Shown in pieces: positions 1 through 10,123 of a DNA stretch of 64,000 nt. The stretch lies in NCBI GenBank assembly GCA_904066235.2, contig CAJFCV020000001.1, forward strand, positions 11,775,291-11,839,290. The letters are read 5' to 3'. Within the stretch, counting starts at the first letter, position 1, and every line of letters begins with the position of its first letter. The stretch is from Bursaphelenchus xylophilus (taxonomy: Eukaryota; Nematoda; Chromadorea; Rhabditida; Aphelenchoididae). Position numbers and translations under genes: made by a program. The notes beneath the pieces are model-generated. The model was given only the letters and a program-made list of their open reading frames with translations, had not been told where the DNA came from and did no database searches.

Positions 1-1572
1 TCGGAATTTGGGAAAAAGGATTTCTCGGAGAATTGTAACAAAATTTTGAACTGTTTTCGCTTCGGGATTAAATCCCGTGCTTCCAGTTAAACACATAAAC
101 AATGGATACGATTTTCTTATTTGCTCTTCGTTTATACCCCCTATTTTCCTAAAAAAAAATCGAAGATAAACCTCAATTCTTTAGAAAATCCTTTTTCCCC
201 ACTCCCTAAGCAAAAACATTAAAAAATTTTGTTCCAATTCTCCAAAAAATCCTTTTCTCCAAGTCCCGAAGCGAAAATATTAAACGGTATCGCCGACCCG
301 ACCTCTCGTGACCCGAGTTGTCCCTGACCCGCAACGCCGTAAAGCTCTCACTTCCAGACTGAACCATCAATCTCTAAGATATACGCTTTCTACCGGCCCA
401 GTAATAAGAATTTCGTCCTAGGTTGCCCAACTACAGCACCAGCCCAATTCCGATTACTTACCTTCTCCGCCCCTTTCTATCATTTCCCCTTGCCCTTTCA
501 AAGCAAGCAAGATAAAATAAAAAAGAAACAAATAGATCAAATTAAAATCGTAGGTTCTTCTTCTTCTCGGCTGGAAAGTTGCCTGGACAGGTTTAATGGG
601 ACTTGAAGGAATCTGTAAGGAAATGGAGATTAGAAGACTAAAAAATCAAAAATAAGGTCAACAATCTCATGAGTAAAACAGGGATCTCAAAAAATTGTAA
701 TCATAGTGACTAAAATTCCACCAAAAATAGTAGTCATACACTTTTGTCGCATTTAAATTTACTTTATCCCCCTTATTTCACATTAGAGACCAAAACGTCA
801 AACCGAAAGACACCTGATGTCAGAGACAAAATCAGTGGGTCAAAAACGTTCACGATCCTTAAAAAAATACGAATTTACTTGATCTTTGATCGGAATACCC
901 CTGTAATCCACCAACGGAATTTAAGATCAGTTTAAAAATCGCCGCTTACTTTTTAATTTTCTTGCATTGTGCAGACTAAACGATGTTCTTGATATCCACC
1001 GCTCCACACTCAAATTTCTTCAAGCTTGTACCAATTGTCATTCATATACAAACTTGGACGGGCGACCTGGAAGCAATGTTTTACTACAAACGGAGAAGAT
1101 TTGAAAACTGAATCTCATCAACAACATAAAGCCCTTACAAATCTTTCATAATCAAGTCCTTTACCACTAAATCAGACAATTCATGCAGAAAAAAGTGCCT
1201 CTATCAACTTTTACCACCAAAACGATCAAATATTACACCAGAGAGCTAAAAAAATCCGTCATGACGACGAATTTGGCAAAATACAGGGTGGTTCAGCCGA
1301 AGCTTTCATCCTTAGTTTAAGTATTTCTCCGCCAGTAAAGCACCAATTTCTATAAAATTTATACTAGAAACACAAGTTTCTAACATCCTTCCATGAGACA
1401 AATGCGTATTCCAAAATAACCAATCACAAAACAAAACAGCACCTATCTAGACTTTGCAAGCTTTTAAACCCAGGTCTAAACCGTTTAAACCAGCAAAAAT
1501 CAGAGCTTTGAAAAACCCCGTCTCTACCGTAACCATCCAAAAATATGTCGTAATGACTGGCTTTTACACAGC
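1..1572. other. AT-rich intergenic DNA, nothing recognised
   Basis: I find no convincing coding exon, RNA gene or structured repeat here. The open frames are short, lack splice context and have the base composition of the surrounding non-coding DNA. Confidence 0.5.
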
Positions 1573-1575
1573 TAA

Positions 1576-2018
1576 CAAGGGAAGTACCCCAAGTGCGACG
1601 CTCAGATTTTCTTTAAATTTTGCACACGCGTCGGGCATAAACTAAATATCGATTCCTGAAAGCTTTAGGTCGCGCTTTGCAAGCGCCACCGAGATATGGA
1701 ACTGTTTTTGTCGGCGAGAGAGTACGCGAAACGCGGAGAGCGGTCAGAGAGAAAAACGTTTTTTGGCCATAACTTTGGCAGTTTCGTTCGGAAAAATTTT
1801 ATTTTTTGTAGAAAAATTATCCTTTACGGTAGAAATAGGTATGAAACTTTTCGTGCCTTCGGCAAAGTGTAAATTTTTTGCCGACTTTCGATTTAAAAAT
1901 CTCGGTTGTTTTTGCAAAGCGCGAGCTAGGATTCTCGCATATATTTTAGAAAAAATTATTCTAAATTTGTGCCAAGTTTCATCAAAATCTGAGCGTCGCA
2001 CTTGGGGTACTTCCCCTG
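1576..2018. mobile_element. PIF/Harbinger-like MITE, family 1, copy 1
   Basis: A 443-bp element with terminal inverted repeats starting CAAGGGAAGTACCCC and ending GGGGTACTTCCCCTG. It is flanked on both sides by TAA (1573-1575 and 2019-2021). A three-base TWA target duplication is the hallmark of the PIF/Harbinger (Tourist) superfamily. No transposase is encoded, so it is non-autonomous. The subterminal part contains a string of GAGCGTCGCACTT-type repeats in inverted orientation. Open frames inside are only transposon sequence. Confidence 0.85.
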
Positions 2019-2021
2019 TAA

Positions 2022-2698
2022 ATTCTTTTTCACTTAAAATGTTCCTAGTGTCCCCTTCTAATACCCGATTCCTGAATTGATCACTCCCAATTAACATACC
2101 TTTCTTATCTTCTGCAGAGCTTCAGGACACCATTGATTTCTCCAACTTCTCCAGGGCTCCAAGGAACGGATTCTCGATGGTTTCCATGAAAATAAATAAT
2201 ATTAGAAGTAGAATTGGCAGTATCTGGACTCATTACGAGAATAAAGGCCTACAATTGGGAAAAAAACAACTTACTTTAATCACCAAAGCAGGCTTTGATG
2301 ATTGGGTGAAGGGGAGGGAGTGGGAGGGGAAAGGGAAGGAGGGTGGTGGGTGTGGTAGGGGACGGAGAGAGTGAGAGAAATGTGGTGGTGGGAGGGGAAG
2401 TGATGTGGCCTCTTCTTTTTTCTTTTTAACTTTCCTCTTTTTTCCTTTTTTATCTTTTCCTTTTTTTCTTATTTTTTATTTTTTTATTTTTTTTTTCTTT
2501 TTTAGAGGTATCCGTTGCATGGGGCTTGGAGATATCTGCAAATTAAAAGAATAAATTGAAGAACCCTAAAAAAAGAATCGACAATAATCTCAAGCCATCT
2601 GTAATTTCCTCAACTACTAATAAACCACGAAACTTACATTCTGAAGAGAGTGTGATGGGGGAGGATTGTGGTGGGAGTGGAATGGAGGAGGGGTGCGG
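2022..2698. other. Spacer with G-rich and poly-T tracts
   Basis: Contains a G-rich stretch (2307-2400, GGGAGGGAGTGGGAGGGG type) and a T-rich tract (2407-2505). From about 2520 it begins the sequence that recurs at 3960-4480 (the module tract described separately). No gene is supported. Confidence 0.5.
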
Positions 2699-2930
2699 CA
2701 CGTCAAAGAAAAAGTGAAAAAACAAGGAACCTCGGATCATTGATTTTTGACGAAATGTCGCTGAATTATTGAGTCACAAAAGAAAACTTTCCCAGAGAAT
2801 TTCGAGAAAAATGTTTTTTCGAAGAGGAAAATAATTTTTCAAGCTCGATAATTCTGTGGCACTTCGCAAAAAAATCAATGATCCGAGATTCCTTGTTTTT
2901 TCAATTTTCTGAAAGAATTGTTTTGACGTG
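2699..2930. mobile_element. Short inverted-repeat element with 5-bp target duplication
   Basis: A 232-bp insertion with ends CACGTCAAA...TTTGACGTG and long imperfect inverted repeats. The related copy at 4376-4395 is an uninterrupted version of the same flanks. Aligning it with this site shows that TGCGG (2694-2698) is duplicated at 2931-2935, a 5-bp target duplication. The CAC terminus plus a GC-rich 5-bp duplication resembles Transib-type elements, but that assignment is an inference. It has no coding capacity. Confidence 0.75.
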
Positions 2931-3841
2931 TGCGGTGCGAGTGGGAGGGGAGGATGGGTGTTGCAAATGGAAAGGGGTGTGGCGGGAGTGAAGGTGATGT
3001 TTAGGTTTCTGAAAATATATCCCTTGGTTTGAGAAAAATCCAGGCTAAAATCAAGGGTGAAACAACAACTTACATAGCCAAAAATGGGTGGTAAACATTT
3101 GGGGTAGGGCAGTGAAATCTTGGAGCAAAAATCTGAAAATAAAATAATCAATTGAAGAACCACAAAAAAAGTGACAACGATCCGAACAATTCATATTGAA
3201 AAACAACCAAAAAAACAAGCAACAACAATCTCAAGAAGAATTCCCTAATATTTCCTCAACTACCAAGAAAAAGCCATCAAAACTTACATTCCATGATGTT
3301 TCTGTCGTTGGTTTGAGTCTCGGCCATATGGTGCCGTCCTGGGCCGAAGTTGGGAGTGATGCTGTTGAATTTGCGTTGTTTTCCAAGGATCCATTGCAAT
3401 CCGGGAGGATTTTCTGCAAATATAGATCACATAATTTGAGATTAAAAAATAAGCTAAAAAGGTATAAAACGATAACTTACGTAGTTAAAAAAAAATGGTG
3501 ATAAATCATATACGATGAGGGGAAAATTTACATTAGGGGTACGCAGTGAAATCTTGGAGCAATATCTGAAAATAAAATAATCAATTGAAGAACCACAAAA
3601 AAAGTGACAACGATCCGAAAAATTCCCTAATATTTCCTCAACTACCAAAAAAAGCCATCAGAACTTACATTCCATGATGTTTCTGACGTTGGTTTGAGTC
3701 TCGGCCATATAGTGCCGTCCTGGGCCGAAGTTGAGGCATTGAAAGTAGCAGTCGGGAAATGTGCTCCAAAGATCCACTGGTTTGACAGATGGGTCGTAAA
3801 CTAATAGGCGAATCAAATTTTACAAGAAAAGGATAAGGAAA

Positions 3842-3948
3842 AAATTATTTTTTTATATTGTTCTTTTTTTTATTTTTTTTTCTTTTTAATTTTTTTTTTT
3901 TCTTTTTTTATTCTTTTTTTCTATTTTTACTATTTTTTCTTTTTTAAA
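3842..3948. repeat. Poly-T/CT-rich simple repeat
   Basis: A run of TTTTTTCTTTTTATT-type sequence. It immediately precedes the conserved segment GGTATCCGTTGCATGGGGC, as another T-rich tract does at 2407-2505, so the T tract is part of the repeated module. Confidence 0.7.
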
Positions 3949-4046
3949 GGTATCCGTTGCATGGGGCTTGGAGATCTCTGCAAATCAAAAGAATAAATTG
4001 AAGAACACTCAAAAAAAGAATTGACAATAATCTCAAGCCATCTATA

Positions 4047-4289
4047 CAGTGACCGGATCCAATGGCAAAAAACGTCTCATTTTGCATCCCGAAACGCATC
4101 AAAATGTCTCCAAACCCTTCCGTTCTCTAAGCTAAAAAACCCCGATTTGAAGAGCCCGCCGTGAAGGAAAGGGCGCGCTTTTCAAAGCGGAGTTTTTCAG
4201 CTTACAGAAGGGAATGGTTTGGGGTCATTTTGGTACCTTCCGGGATGCAAAAGGAGACGTTTTATGCCATTGGATCAGGTCCCTCACTA
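4047..4289. mobile_element. Tc1/mariner-like MITE (GATCCARTGGCAAAAA family), copy 1
   Basis: A foldback element with ends CAGTGACCGGATCCAATGGC and GATCAGGTCCCTCACTA, flanked by TA. The paralogous segment near 2582-2620 is an uninterrupted version of the same flanks (CTCAAGCCATCTGTAATTTCC), which supports a TA target duplication. Four further copies lie at 24600, 32389, 35560 and 58281. No coding capacity. Confidence 0.8.
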
Positions 4290-4477
4290 TAATTTCCTCA
4301 ACTACCAATAAACCACGAAACTTACATTCTGAAGAGAGTGTGATGGGGGAGGAGTGAGGTGGGAGTGGAATGGAGGAGGGGTGCGGTGCGAGTGGGAGGG
4401 GAGGATGGGTGTTGCAAATGGAAAGGGGTGTGGCGGGAGTGAAGGTGATGTTTAGGTTTCTGAAAATATATCCCTTA

Positions 4478-5374
4478 CAAGGGCTCGGCAAAACCTCGTC
4501 CCCTGGTTTCTTCTTGAAACATACACCATTTGAAAGAGCGCAAAAAACTGGTCTAGGATCACCTTCAATTAGCTGCTAAGATTCTCTTACGTGCTAGCTA
4601 GCGGACGTTTTTAAAAAAATCCCAATTAGATTTTGGGACTCTTTTCTTCTAAGAGGTCAACGAGATCGAATAATCACTTTTCATAAAAATATTAGTCACC
4701 TATGACATTGAACGCTTCCACCAAGTTCAAAAAATATAAAATTTTTATCAAGCTTGAAACTCTCAGGTCGATGTTCACAATGACTGGTAACGCGATGTTT
4801 TAGGTCCTGTAACCCAAGCAAACTAGGAGGTTTTAAACATGTAGACCGTTTTCAGACTCGTTTTTCATGTGCTTTCCATAAATGGGCTTTCCTAGTAAAA
4901 AATTTTAAAGTCGTTGAAAGTTTCGTCCATCTTGGGTTCCCGCTGCAGCCCCAAGTACCCCCTATATCAAAAAAAATCAAAAAAAGTTGTCGATTTTTCG
5001 TACAAAACAAATCCATGGTACCTCAAAAATCAATTTCAAAATTAAAGGCTATCTGCCAGCCCTGCTCATTCATAATAGCCAAAAAAATCAAAAAATTCAA
5101 AAGGGGATTCGAACCTGGTCTGCAGGTCCTCCTTGTACAGCGCCTTACCCCACTCGACCACCGAAGCACTGCTCCGCTGTGCTTTTGAAATCGATCGCCT
5201 TTGTTTTCTCGAAAGAAGGGTGAGGCTAGCTTAGAACTAAAAAATGCTCACTAGCTAGCACGTAAGTGAATCTTAGCAGCTAATTAAAGGTGATCCTAAA
5301 CCAGTTTTTTGCGCTCTTTCAAATGGTGTATGTTTCAAGAAGAAACCAGGGGACGAGGTTTTGCCGAGCCCTTG
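4478..5374. mobile_element. PIF/Harbinger-like foldback element, family 3
   Basis: An 897-bp element with inverted repeats of about 125 bp starting CAAGGGCTCGGCAAAACC, flanked by TTA on both sides (4475-4477, 5375-5377). The paralogous empty site at 3020-3040 (ATATCCCTTGGTTTGAG) corresponds to ATATCCCTTA...TTAGTTTGAG here, which confirms the insertion and its 3-bp duplication. The interior carries a tRNA-like block on the minus strand. The left end of the 5-kb tandem duplication falls inside this element, so only its right part reappears at 10124-10357. Confidence 0.85.
5098..5165 (-). tRNA. tRNA-derived sequence (pseudo-tRNA or SINE head)
   Basis: On the minus strand it has an A-box-like TGGTCGAGTGGGGTAAGGCG and, about 35 bases downstream, a perfect B-box GGTTCGAATCC, the spacing of a leucine/serine-type tRNA. 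I cannot pair a convincing acceptor stem, so I call it a tRNA relic rather than a functional gene. It sits inside a PIF/Harbinger-like element. The duplication boundary at 5141 cuts it, leaving only the A-box half at 10124-10147. Confidence 0.45.
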
Positions 5375-5424
5375 TTAGTTTGAGAAAAATCCAGGCTAAA
5401 ATCAAGGGTGAAACAACAACTTAC

Positions 5425-5483
5425 ATAGCCAAAAATGGGTGGTAAACATTTGGGGTAGGGCAGTGAAATCTTGGAGCAAAAAT
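5425..5483 (-). pseudogene. Exon-like module type B (copy at 10408-10466)
   Basis: A 59-nt segment between a TTTTCAG acceptor and a GTAAG donor, nearly identical to 3074-3132. One frame reads IFAPRFHCPTPNVYHPFLA. There is no evidence beyond splice signals and repetition that it is translated. Confidence 0.35.
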
Positions 5484-5592
5484 CTGAAAATAAAATAATC
5501 AATTGAAGAACCACCAAAAAAACAAGTGACAACAATCTCATGAAGAATTCCCTAATATTTCCTCAACTACAAAAAAAACCATCAAAACTTAC

Positions 5593-5720
5593 ATTCCATG
5601 TTGTCTAAATCGTTGGTTAGGGTCTCGGCCATGTAGGTGCCGTCCTGGGCCGGAATTGGGACATTGAAAGTAGGGTCGGGAAATGTGTTCCAAAGATTCA
5701 CTGATTTGAGAGCTGGGTTT
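5593..5720 (-). pseudogene. Exon-like module type A (copy at 10575-10702)
   Basis: A 128-nt segment with acceptor TTTTCAG and donor GTAAGTT. The open frame includes NVPIPAQDGTYMAETLTND. It starts and ends in the same phase (one extra base at each side), so it could be duplicated or skipped without changing the frame. That fits its repeated occurrence. Confidence 0.4.
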
Positions 5721-5871
5721 CTGAAAAGATAGGTCATATAATTTAAGAAAAATCCAGGAAAATTCAAGAACGAAATAACAACTTACATTGATACAAATGG
5801 GCAGTAAACTATTAGGCGAGTAAAATTAGAAGAGAAGAAGAGAGAAGAAGGATACGGGTTACTTAAAAAAA

Positions 5872-6035
5872 TATTTTTTTTTTTTTTCTTTTTTTTATTT
5901 TTTTCTTTTTTTTAATTTTTTTCTTTTTTTTTATTTTTTTCTTTTTTTTTAATTTTTTTCTTTTTTTTATTTTTTCTTTTTTTTTTAATTTTTTTTTTTT
6001 ATTTTTTTCTTTTTTTTATTTTTTTCTTTTTTTTC
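5872..6035. repeat. Poly-T simple repeat (copy at about 10853-11018)
   Basis: Long T runs broken by single C or AA, in the pattern TTTTTTTTCTTTTTTTTATT. The two duplication copies differ in run lengths here, which accounts for most of the offset change between them. Confidence 0.85.
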
Positions 6036-6147
6036 ATTTTACATCCGAAAAGCAGTGAAGAAATCTTGGAGCAATATCTGAAAATACAGAAATCAATTGA
6101 AGAACCATCAAAAAACAAGTGACAACAATCCGAACAGTTCCCTAATA

Positions 6148-6334
6148 CTAGTCCGTTCGTAAAGTCGCTGGAATGTTTTCGGCGACATGCACTCCGCGAA
6201 ACCGAAAGTTCACTTTGCAATTTTTGGCTTTTTGCACAGTGCAATAGGCTTTTTGGGGCTGTCGCTCGCACCCTGAGTTTTCTTGCACAGTGCACGTCGC
6301 CGAAATCATTCCAGCGACTTTACGAACGGACTAG
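6148..6334. mobile_element. 187-bp TA-flanked MITE (CTAGTCCGTTCG ends)
   Basis: Near-perfect inverted ends CTAGTCCGTTCGTAAAGTCG...CGACTTTACGAACGGACTAG, flanked by TA. Related module copies read CCCTAATATTTCCTCAAC without the insertion, which confirms a TA target duplication and points to the Tc1/mariner superfamily. It contains two GCACAGTGC palindromes. A solo end (CATTCCAGCGACCTTACG) lies at about 15267-15285. Confidence 0.85.
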
Positions 6335-6367
6335 TATCCTCAACTACAAAAAACCATCAAAACTTGC

Positions 6368-6495
6368 ATTCCATGTTGTCTAAATCGTTGGTTAGGGTCT
6401 CGGCCATGTAGGTGCCGTCCTGGGCCGGAATTGGGACATTGAAAGTAGGGTCGGGAAATGTGTTCCAAAGATTCACTGATTCGAGAGCTGCGTTT
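6368..6495 (-). pseudogene. Exon-like module type A with GC donor (copy at 11346-11473)
   Basis: Same reading frame and length as 5593-5720, ending NDLDNMEC, but the 5' splice site reads TGCAAGTT instead of TGTAAGTT. This could be a minor GC-AG intron or a decayed site. The next exon upstream would lie beyond a 1.4-kb insertion. Confidence 0.35.
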
Positions 6496-6513
6496 CTGAA
6501 AATATAGATCATA

Positions 6514-7934
6514 TAAAGCGGGAGATAAAAGATTTTCTGAAAAATTTTTGAAATTTTTCTGTTTTCACTTTTTTTAAAAAAAAAAAGTAAATTTTGAAAA
6601 ATTTCCGGAAATTTTCGATTTCTTAAAGTCAAAAAACATTCTTACTCCGAACGACAAATTTTTGGAAAGTTGGATCAAAAATGGCTCGCCAAAAGTTCGA
6701 TCCGGAAAGTCGAAACAAAAATGGCTCGCCCATTTTGGCTGGTGAGTAAGACGCCGTTTTTACTCACCAATTTATTTTCTTCAAAACTATTTTTGTGAGC
6801 TGCGCCCTTGATCACCCGGGAATTCCCAGATGTGTCAAATTTCTCCCCCGTAAGAAAATTATTTTTCCCCTCTTTTCGATATAGCCTGTTTCTACATGAA
6901 GATGGCATGAATACTAGACAAGTAAGTTGTTATTAGTAAGAGCAGGTGTTCTTCTTTCAATTGACACCAAATATTTTCCTTTTATTTCAGGGAAAGGTAC
7001 AGAATTTCTCCAATTCGTAAACCTAGTTTTTCACGACCATGGATAATGTAAGTGCGCTTATCTCGTTCTAGAGGACACCGCACTCTTTAGTTTTGTTATA
7101 TTCTCCATCTATCAAACGCCATCAATTTCGATTTCTAGGTGTCATGTACAATATCGAAATCTGCTCAGATCTGCCGGATTTTTGCCCGAATGCGTTCTAA
7201 ACTGAGGTAATAACGTAATAAGGCTCAAATAACGTTGTTGCAATAACTTGAAGATAGTTTGCATAGGTTTTACTTTCGTATAACATACTTTTTGGAAAGT
7301 TAGTATAGTATTTGAATTTTTTAAGTCGTTATTCCTCAAAATTTATGGGGTTTCATACATATAGAATATACATGAGAGTGGGGTCTCCTCTAAACGTTTC
7401 CCGACTTAGAATCTTGACGTCGTAGCAAAAAACGAGATAATCTCACTTACATTATCCATGGTCATGAAACTTTACGAATTGGAAAAATTTTGTACCTTTC
7501 TCTGAAATAACAGGGAATTTTTTGGTGTCAAATGAAAAACGTACATCTCCTCTTGCTAATGCTAACTTACTTGATCACTTTTCAGCCCATCTTCGTGGAG
7601 AACATAGCTTCACAACATCGCACAAACATAAAAACAATTTTTTCGTAAGAGAAAAACTTGACACATCAGGGAAAGACTTGGCGTCAACCTTGCAACCTGC
7701 AGTGCGGGGCCAAAAAGAGGAAGAAAGTAAAAACAAGCTCTGACTTTCCTCGACTCCGAGCGGGGAGTAAGATCCGGTCCTACTCCCGACCTTGAAGTCG
7801 GAAAGCCAAACAAAAAATTGACTTTTTTTTGCATTTTCCGGAAAGTAAACTGAAAATTTACTTTTTTTTAAAAAAACAAGTAAAAACAGAAAAATTTCAA
7901 AAATTTTTCAGAAAATCTTTTATCTCCCGCTTTA
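6514..7934. mobile_element. 1.4-kb foldback DNA element (TAAAGCGGGAG ends)
   Basis: Ends TAAAGCGGGAGATAAAAGAT...ATCTTTTATCTCCCGCTTTA, flanked by TA. The inverted repeat extends more than 100 bp, then continues imperfectly: the segment around 6960-7046 (TTGACACCAAATATTTTCC) is echoed inverted at 7445-7530. No transposase frame is present. The element is likely non-autonomous and lies between two exon-like modules. The copy in the second duplication unit is at 11492-12912. Confidence 0.8.
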
Positions 7935-8035
7935 TATAAAAAAAATTGAAGAACCACCAAAAAAAAAAAAAAAAACAAGTGACAACAATCTGAAGAATTC
8001 CCTAATTTTCTCAACTACCAAAAAACCCAGCTTAC

Positions 8036-8156
8036 ATTCCATGTTGTGTAAATCGTTGGTTTGGATTTCGGCCATGTAGGTGCCGTCCTGGGCCGGGAGT
8101 GCCGTTGTTAAATTGGTGCAGTTTTCGAAGGATCCATTGCTTTCCGGGGTCATTTT
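8036..8156 (-). pseudogene. Exon-like module type A (copy at 13014-13134)
   Basis: A 121-nt open segment with a TTTGCAG acceptor and GTAAG donor. One frame includes NLTTALPAQDGTYMAEIQTN. It is most similar at its 5' side to 3288-3413 (both read NGS.EN) and at its 3' side to all type A modules. Confidence 0.35.
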
Positions 8157-8244
8157 CTGCAAAGATGAATCATATAATTTGAGATTAAAGACTACGCTAA
8201 AACAAGTATAAACCGACAACTTACATGTTAAAAAGCCGTGATAA

Positions 8245-8392
8245 ATAAAATACAAATACAATAAATGAGACAAATACAATAGATACAATAGACAATAGAA
8301 ATTAAATACAAATACAATAAATGAGACAAATACAATAGATACAATAGGCAATAGAAATTAAATACAAATACAATAGATAAATACAATAGATG
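8245..8392. repeat. AT-rich minisatellite (copy at 13223-13370)
   Basis: About 66-base units built from AAATACAATAAATGAGACAA and AATACAATAGATACAATAGA, repeated just over twice, followed by long T-rich sequence to about 8640. Confidence 0.8.
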
Positions 8393-8840
8393 AGGGGTCA
8401 ATTAAAAAAGCTTTTTTATTTATTTTTTCATTTTTTACGTTTTTTTGTTACTTTTTTATTTTTTCTTTATCTTATTTTTTCAAAAAATATAATTTTTTGC
8501 CTTTTTTATTATTTTTTTGGCTCTTCTTTTTTTTTGATTTTTTGGCCTTTTCATTTTTTGGCTCTTCTTTTTTTTGGCCTTTTCAATTTTTTTTTGGCTC
8601 TTCTACTTTTTGCCTTTTAATTGTTTTTTCTCTGTCATCCTTTCGGTGGTGTGTATCGAGAGAGGATCTCTGAAAAATAAAAAATTAACACGTAAAAACA
8701 CCAGTGACAGCACTATAAAAATATCTCTAAACCCCTTGACAAAGGTGGTCAGTGTTTCCTAAAGCGTATCTGTCCCGGATAATTATTCGAGAGCCGGCTC
8801 ACATCAACGACGCAACAATTCAAAAAAACAATTCACTTTC

Positions 8841-9107
8841 ACATTTTTTTCAATTTGGCCACATTTTTTTCCACTTGGCCACATTTTTTTCAATTTGGCC
8901 ACATTTTTTCCCACTTGGCCACATTTTTTTCTATTTGGCCACATTTTTTCCCACTTGGCCACATTTTTTTCAATTTGGCCACATTTTTTCCCACTTGGCC
9001 ACATTTTTTTCCACTTGGCCACATTTTTTTCAGTTTGGCCACATTTTTTTCCACTTGGCCACATTTTTTTCAATTTGGCCACATTTTTTTCAATTTGGCC
9101 ATATTTT
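8841..9107. repeat. 20-bp minisatellite, about 13 units
   Basis: Thirteen consecutive 20-base units of the form ACATTTTTTTCCACTTGGCC, alternating with ACATTTTTTTCAATTTGGCC. All frames stay open because of the period and composition, so the long open frames here (up to 180 codons) are a by-product and not genes. The second copy is at 13819-14085. Confidence 0.95.
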
Positions 9108-9135
9108 AGCAGAACGCCAAGGTTTTTATTCAATT

Positions 9136-9262
9136 TGGGGGGTTCAGTCAGGGGGGGTTCCCTCGAACAGGGGTGAGGGGTTCAGTCAGGGGGGTCCAGT
9201 CATTGGGGGGTTCAGTCAGGGGGTTCAGTCAGGGGGTTCAGTCATGGGGGTTCAGTCAGGCA
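9136..9262. repeat. G-run minisatellite, quadruplex-prone
   Basis: At least seven runs of 4-7 G separated by TTCAGTCA, immediately after the 20-bp minisatellite. The second copy (14114-14242) has the same order, with several G runs one base longer. Confidence 0.85.
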
Positions 9263-10123
9263 TTCGCCAAGATTTTTGGCATTCGGTTTTTTAAGGACCT
9301 CTAATGTTTTAGCTGACTGTGCAGTGGGTAATGCACAAAATAACATGAACCTGCAATTAAAACATTGCCAATGACTCATAATTTTTAAATTAGTAAATCT
9401 TGGCGCCTTTGGGCCACCGGGTTCGCGGAAAAACGCCAGAGAAAATCGAATTTTTGCGAACTTTGCGGCCCAATAACTTGTCTAAAACTATTGAAGCATG
9501 CGATTGCAACGATCTTCAGAATATCGTATTCTAAGATAGCATGCAAAGTTTGAAGCAAATCGGTCAAACAATTAAAAAGTAGATTCGGTTTTAAGTTTTT
9601 TACCTTATGGACCATATTACTTTATTCAAGTTTTAATATCCAACAGCGTTAAATAGTCAAATAAATGACCCATATTATCTCATAACATTTTGTAAACGGA
9701 GATTGATTGCAAAAATTTCAACTCCCAGGCCGAAAAAAAGTTTTGCCTTATACATAGTAGCATACCTGATCCTATGCCAAAAATAATAGAAGTTTAAGAC
9801 TGAAGTCAAAGTTTTAAAACCATCTATGTGAATTGAGATAGCTTTCTAAGGCGACGCTCAACTTTTGGAGTTGGTTTCAACCTTGCTGCGCCGATTTCAA
9901 AAATGGTCACTATCACCTAAAACAAGGTTCTCACAACAGCTTCCAAAATGGTGCGGATGTCAGTAATTATGCTCTTACTGACTTTTTAGATCAAAGTGGA
10001 CATAGCTGAGTCAAAATATACCGATTTTTAAAATATTATTTTAGTCACCTACATCGCAGTTTTTTTGGAATTTTAAAAGAACTACTCCAATTATGCTCAT
10101 AGGAAACCGAATTCAGGCAATTG
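9263..10123. other. Right part of duplication unit, no gene seen
   Basis: About 860 bp of unique-looking AT-rich sequence without splice-bounded coding frames. The same sequence closes unit 2 (14243-15106). Confidence 0.5.

Larger units (their letters stand above)
2520..8160 (-). pseudogene. Tract of repeated exon-like modules (relic of a multi-exon gene)
   Basis: Reading the minus strand, the same small exons recur, each bounded by TTTTCAG-type acceptors and GTAAG-type donors. Type A (3288-3413, 3669-about 3800, 5593-5720, 6368-6495, 8036-8156) encodes variants of AQDGTYMAETxTND..NMEC. Type B (3074-3132, 5425-5483) encodes variants of IFAPRFHCPTPN. The copies differ, some are frameshifted (3288-3413 loses one base after AQDGT), and no start, stop or complete reading frame can be assembled. 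I do not recognise the protein family. The tract is interrupted by at least five mobile elements. It may be an expanded and decaying tandem-exon gene, or a living gene whose other exons lie outside what I can read. Confidence 0.45.
5141..10123. repeat. Tandem duplication, unit 1
   Basis: First copy of a head-to-tail direct duplication. It matches 10124-15106 along its whole length, with offsets of 4978-4983 bases. The differences seen are length changes in poly-T and G runs and rare substitutions, for example CAGTTTGG at about 9031 against CAATTTGG in the second copy. The unit carries exon-like modules, two mobile elements and three minisatellites. Confidence 0.95.

Noticed and set aside
1744..2097. 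Overlapping open frames on both strands of about 110 codons
   Set aside because: They lie within a PIF/Harbinger-like MITE, and the same frames appear in its other copies.
2118..2374. Possible plus-strand exon after TTCTGCAG (LQDTIDFSNFSRAPRNGFS...)
   Set aside because: Open but isolated: no donor that leads to another exon and the end runs into a G-rich simple repeat.
8752..9294. Open frame of 180 codons, and 208 codons in the second copy
   Set aside because: It runs through a 20-bp minisatellite and a G-run repeat; several other frames over the same DNA are equally open.
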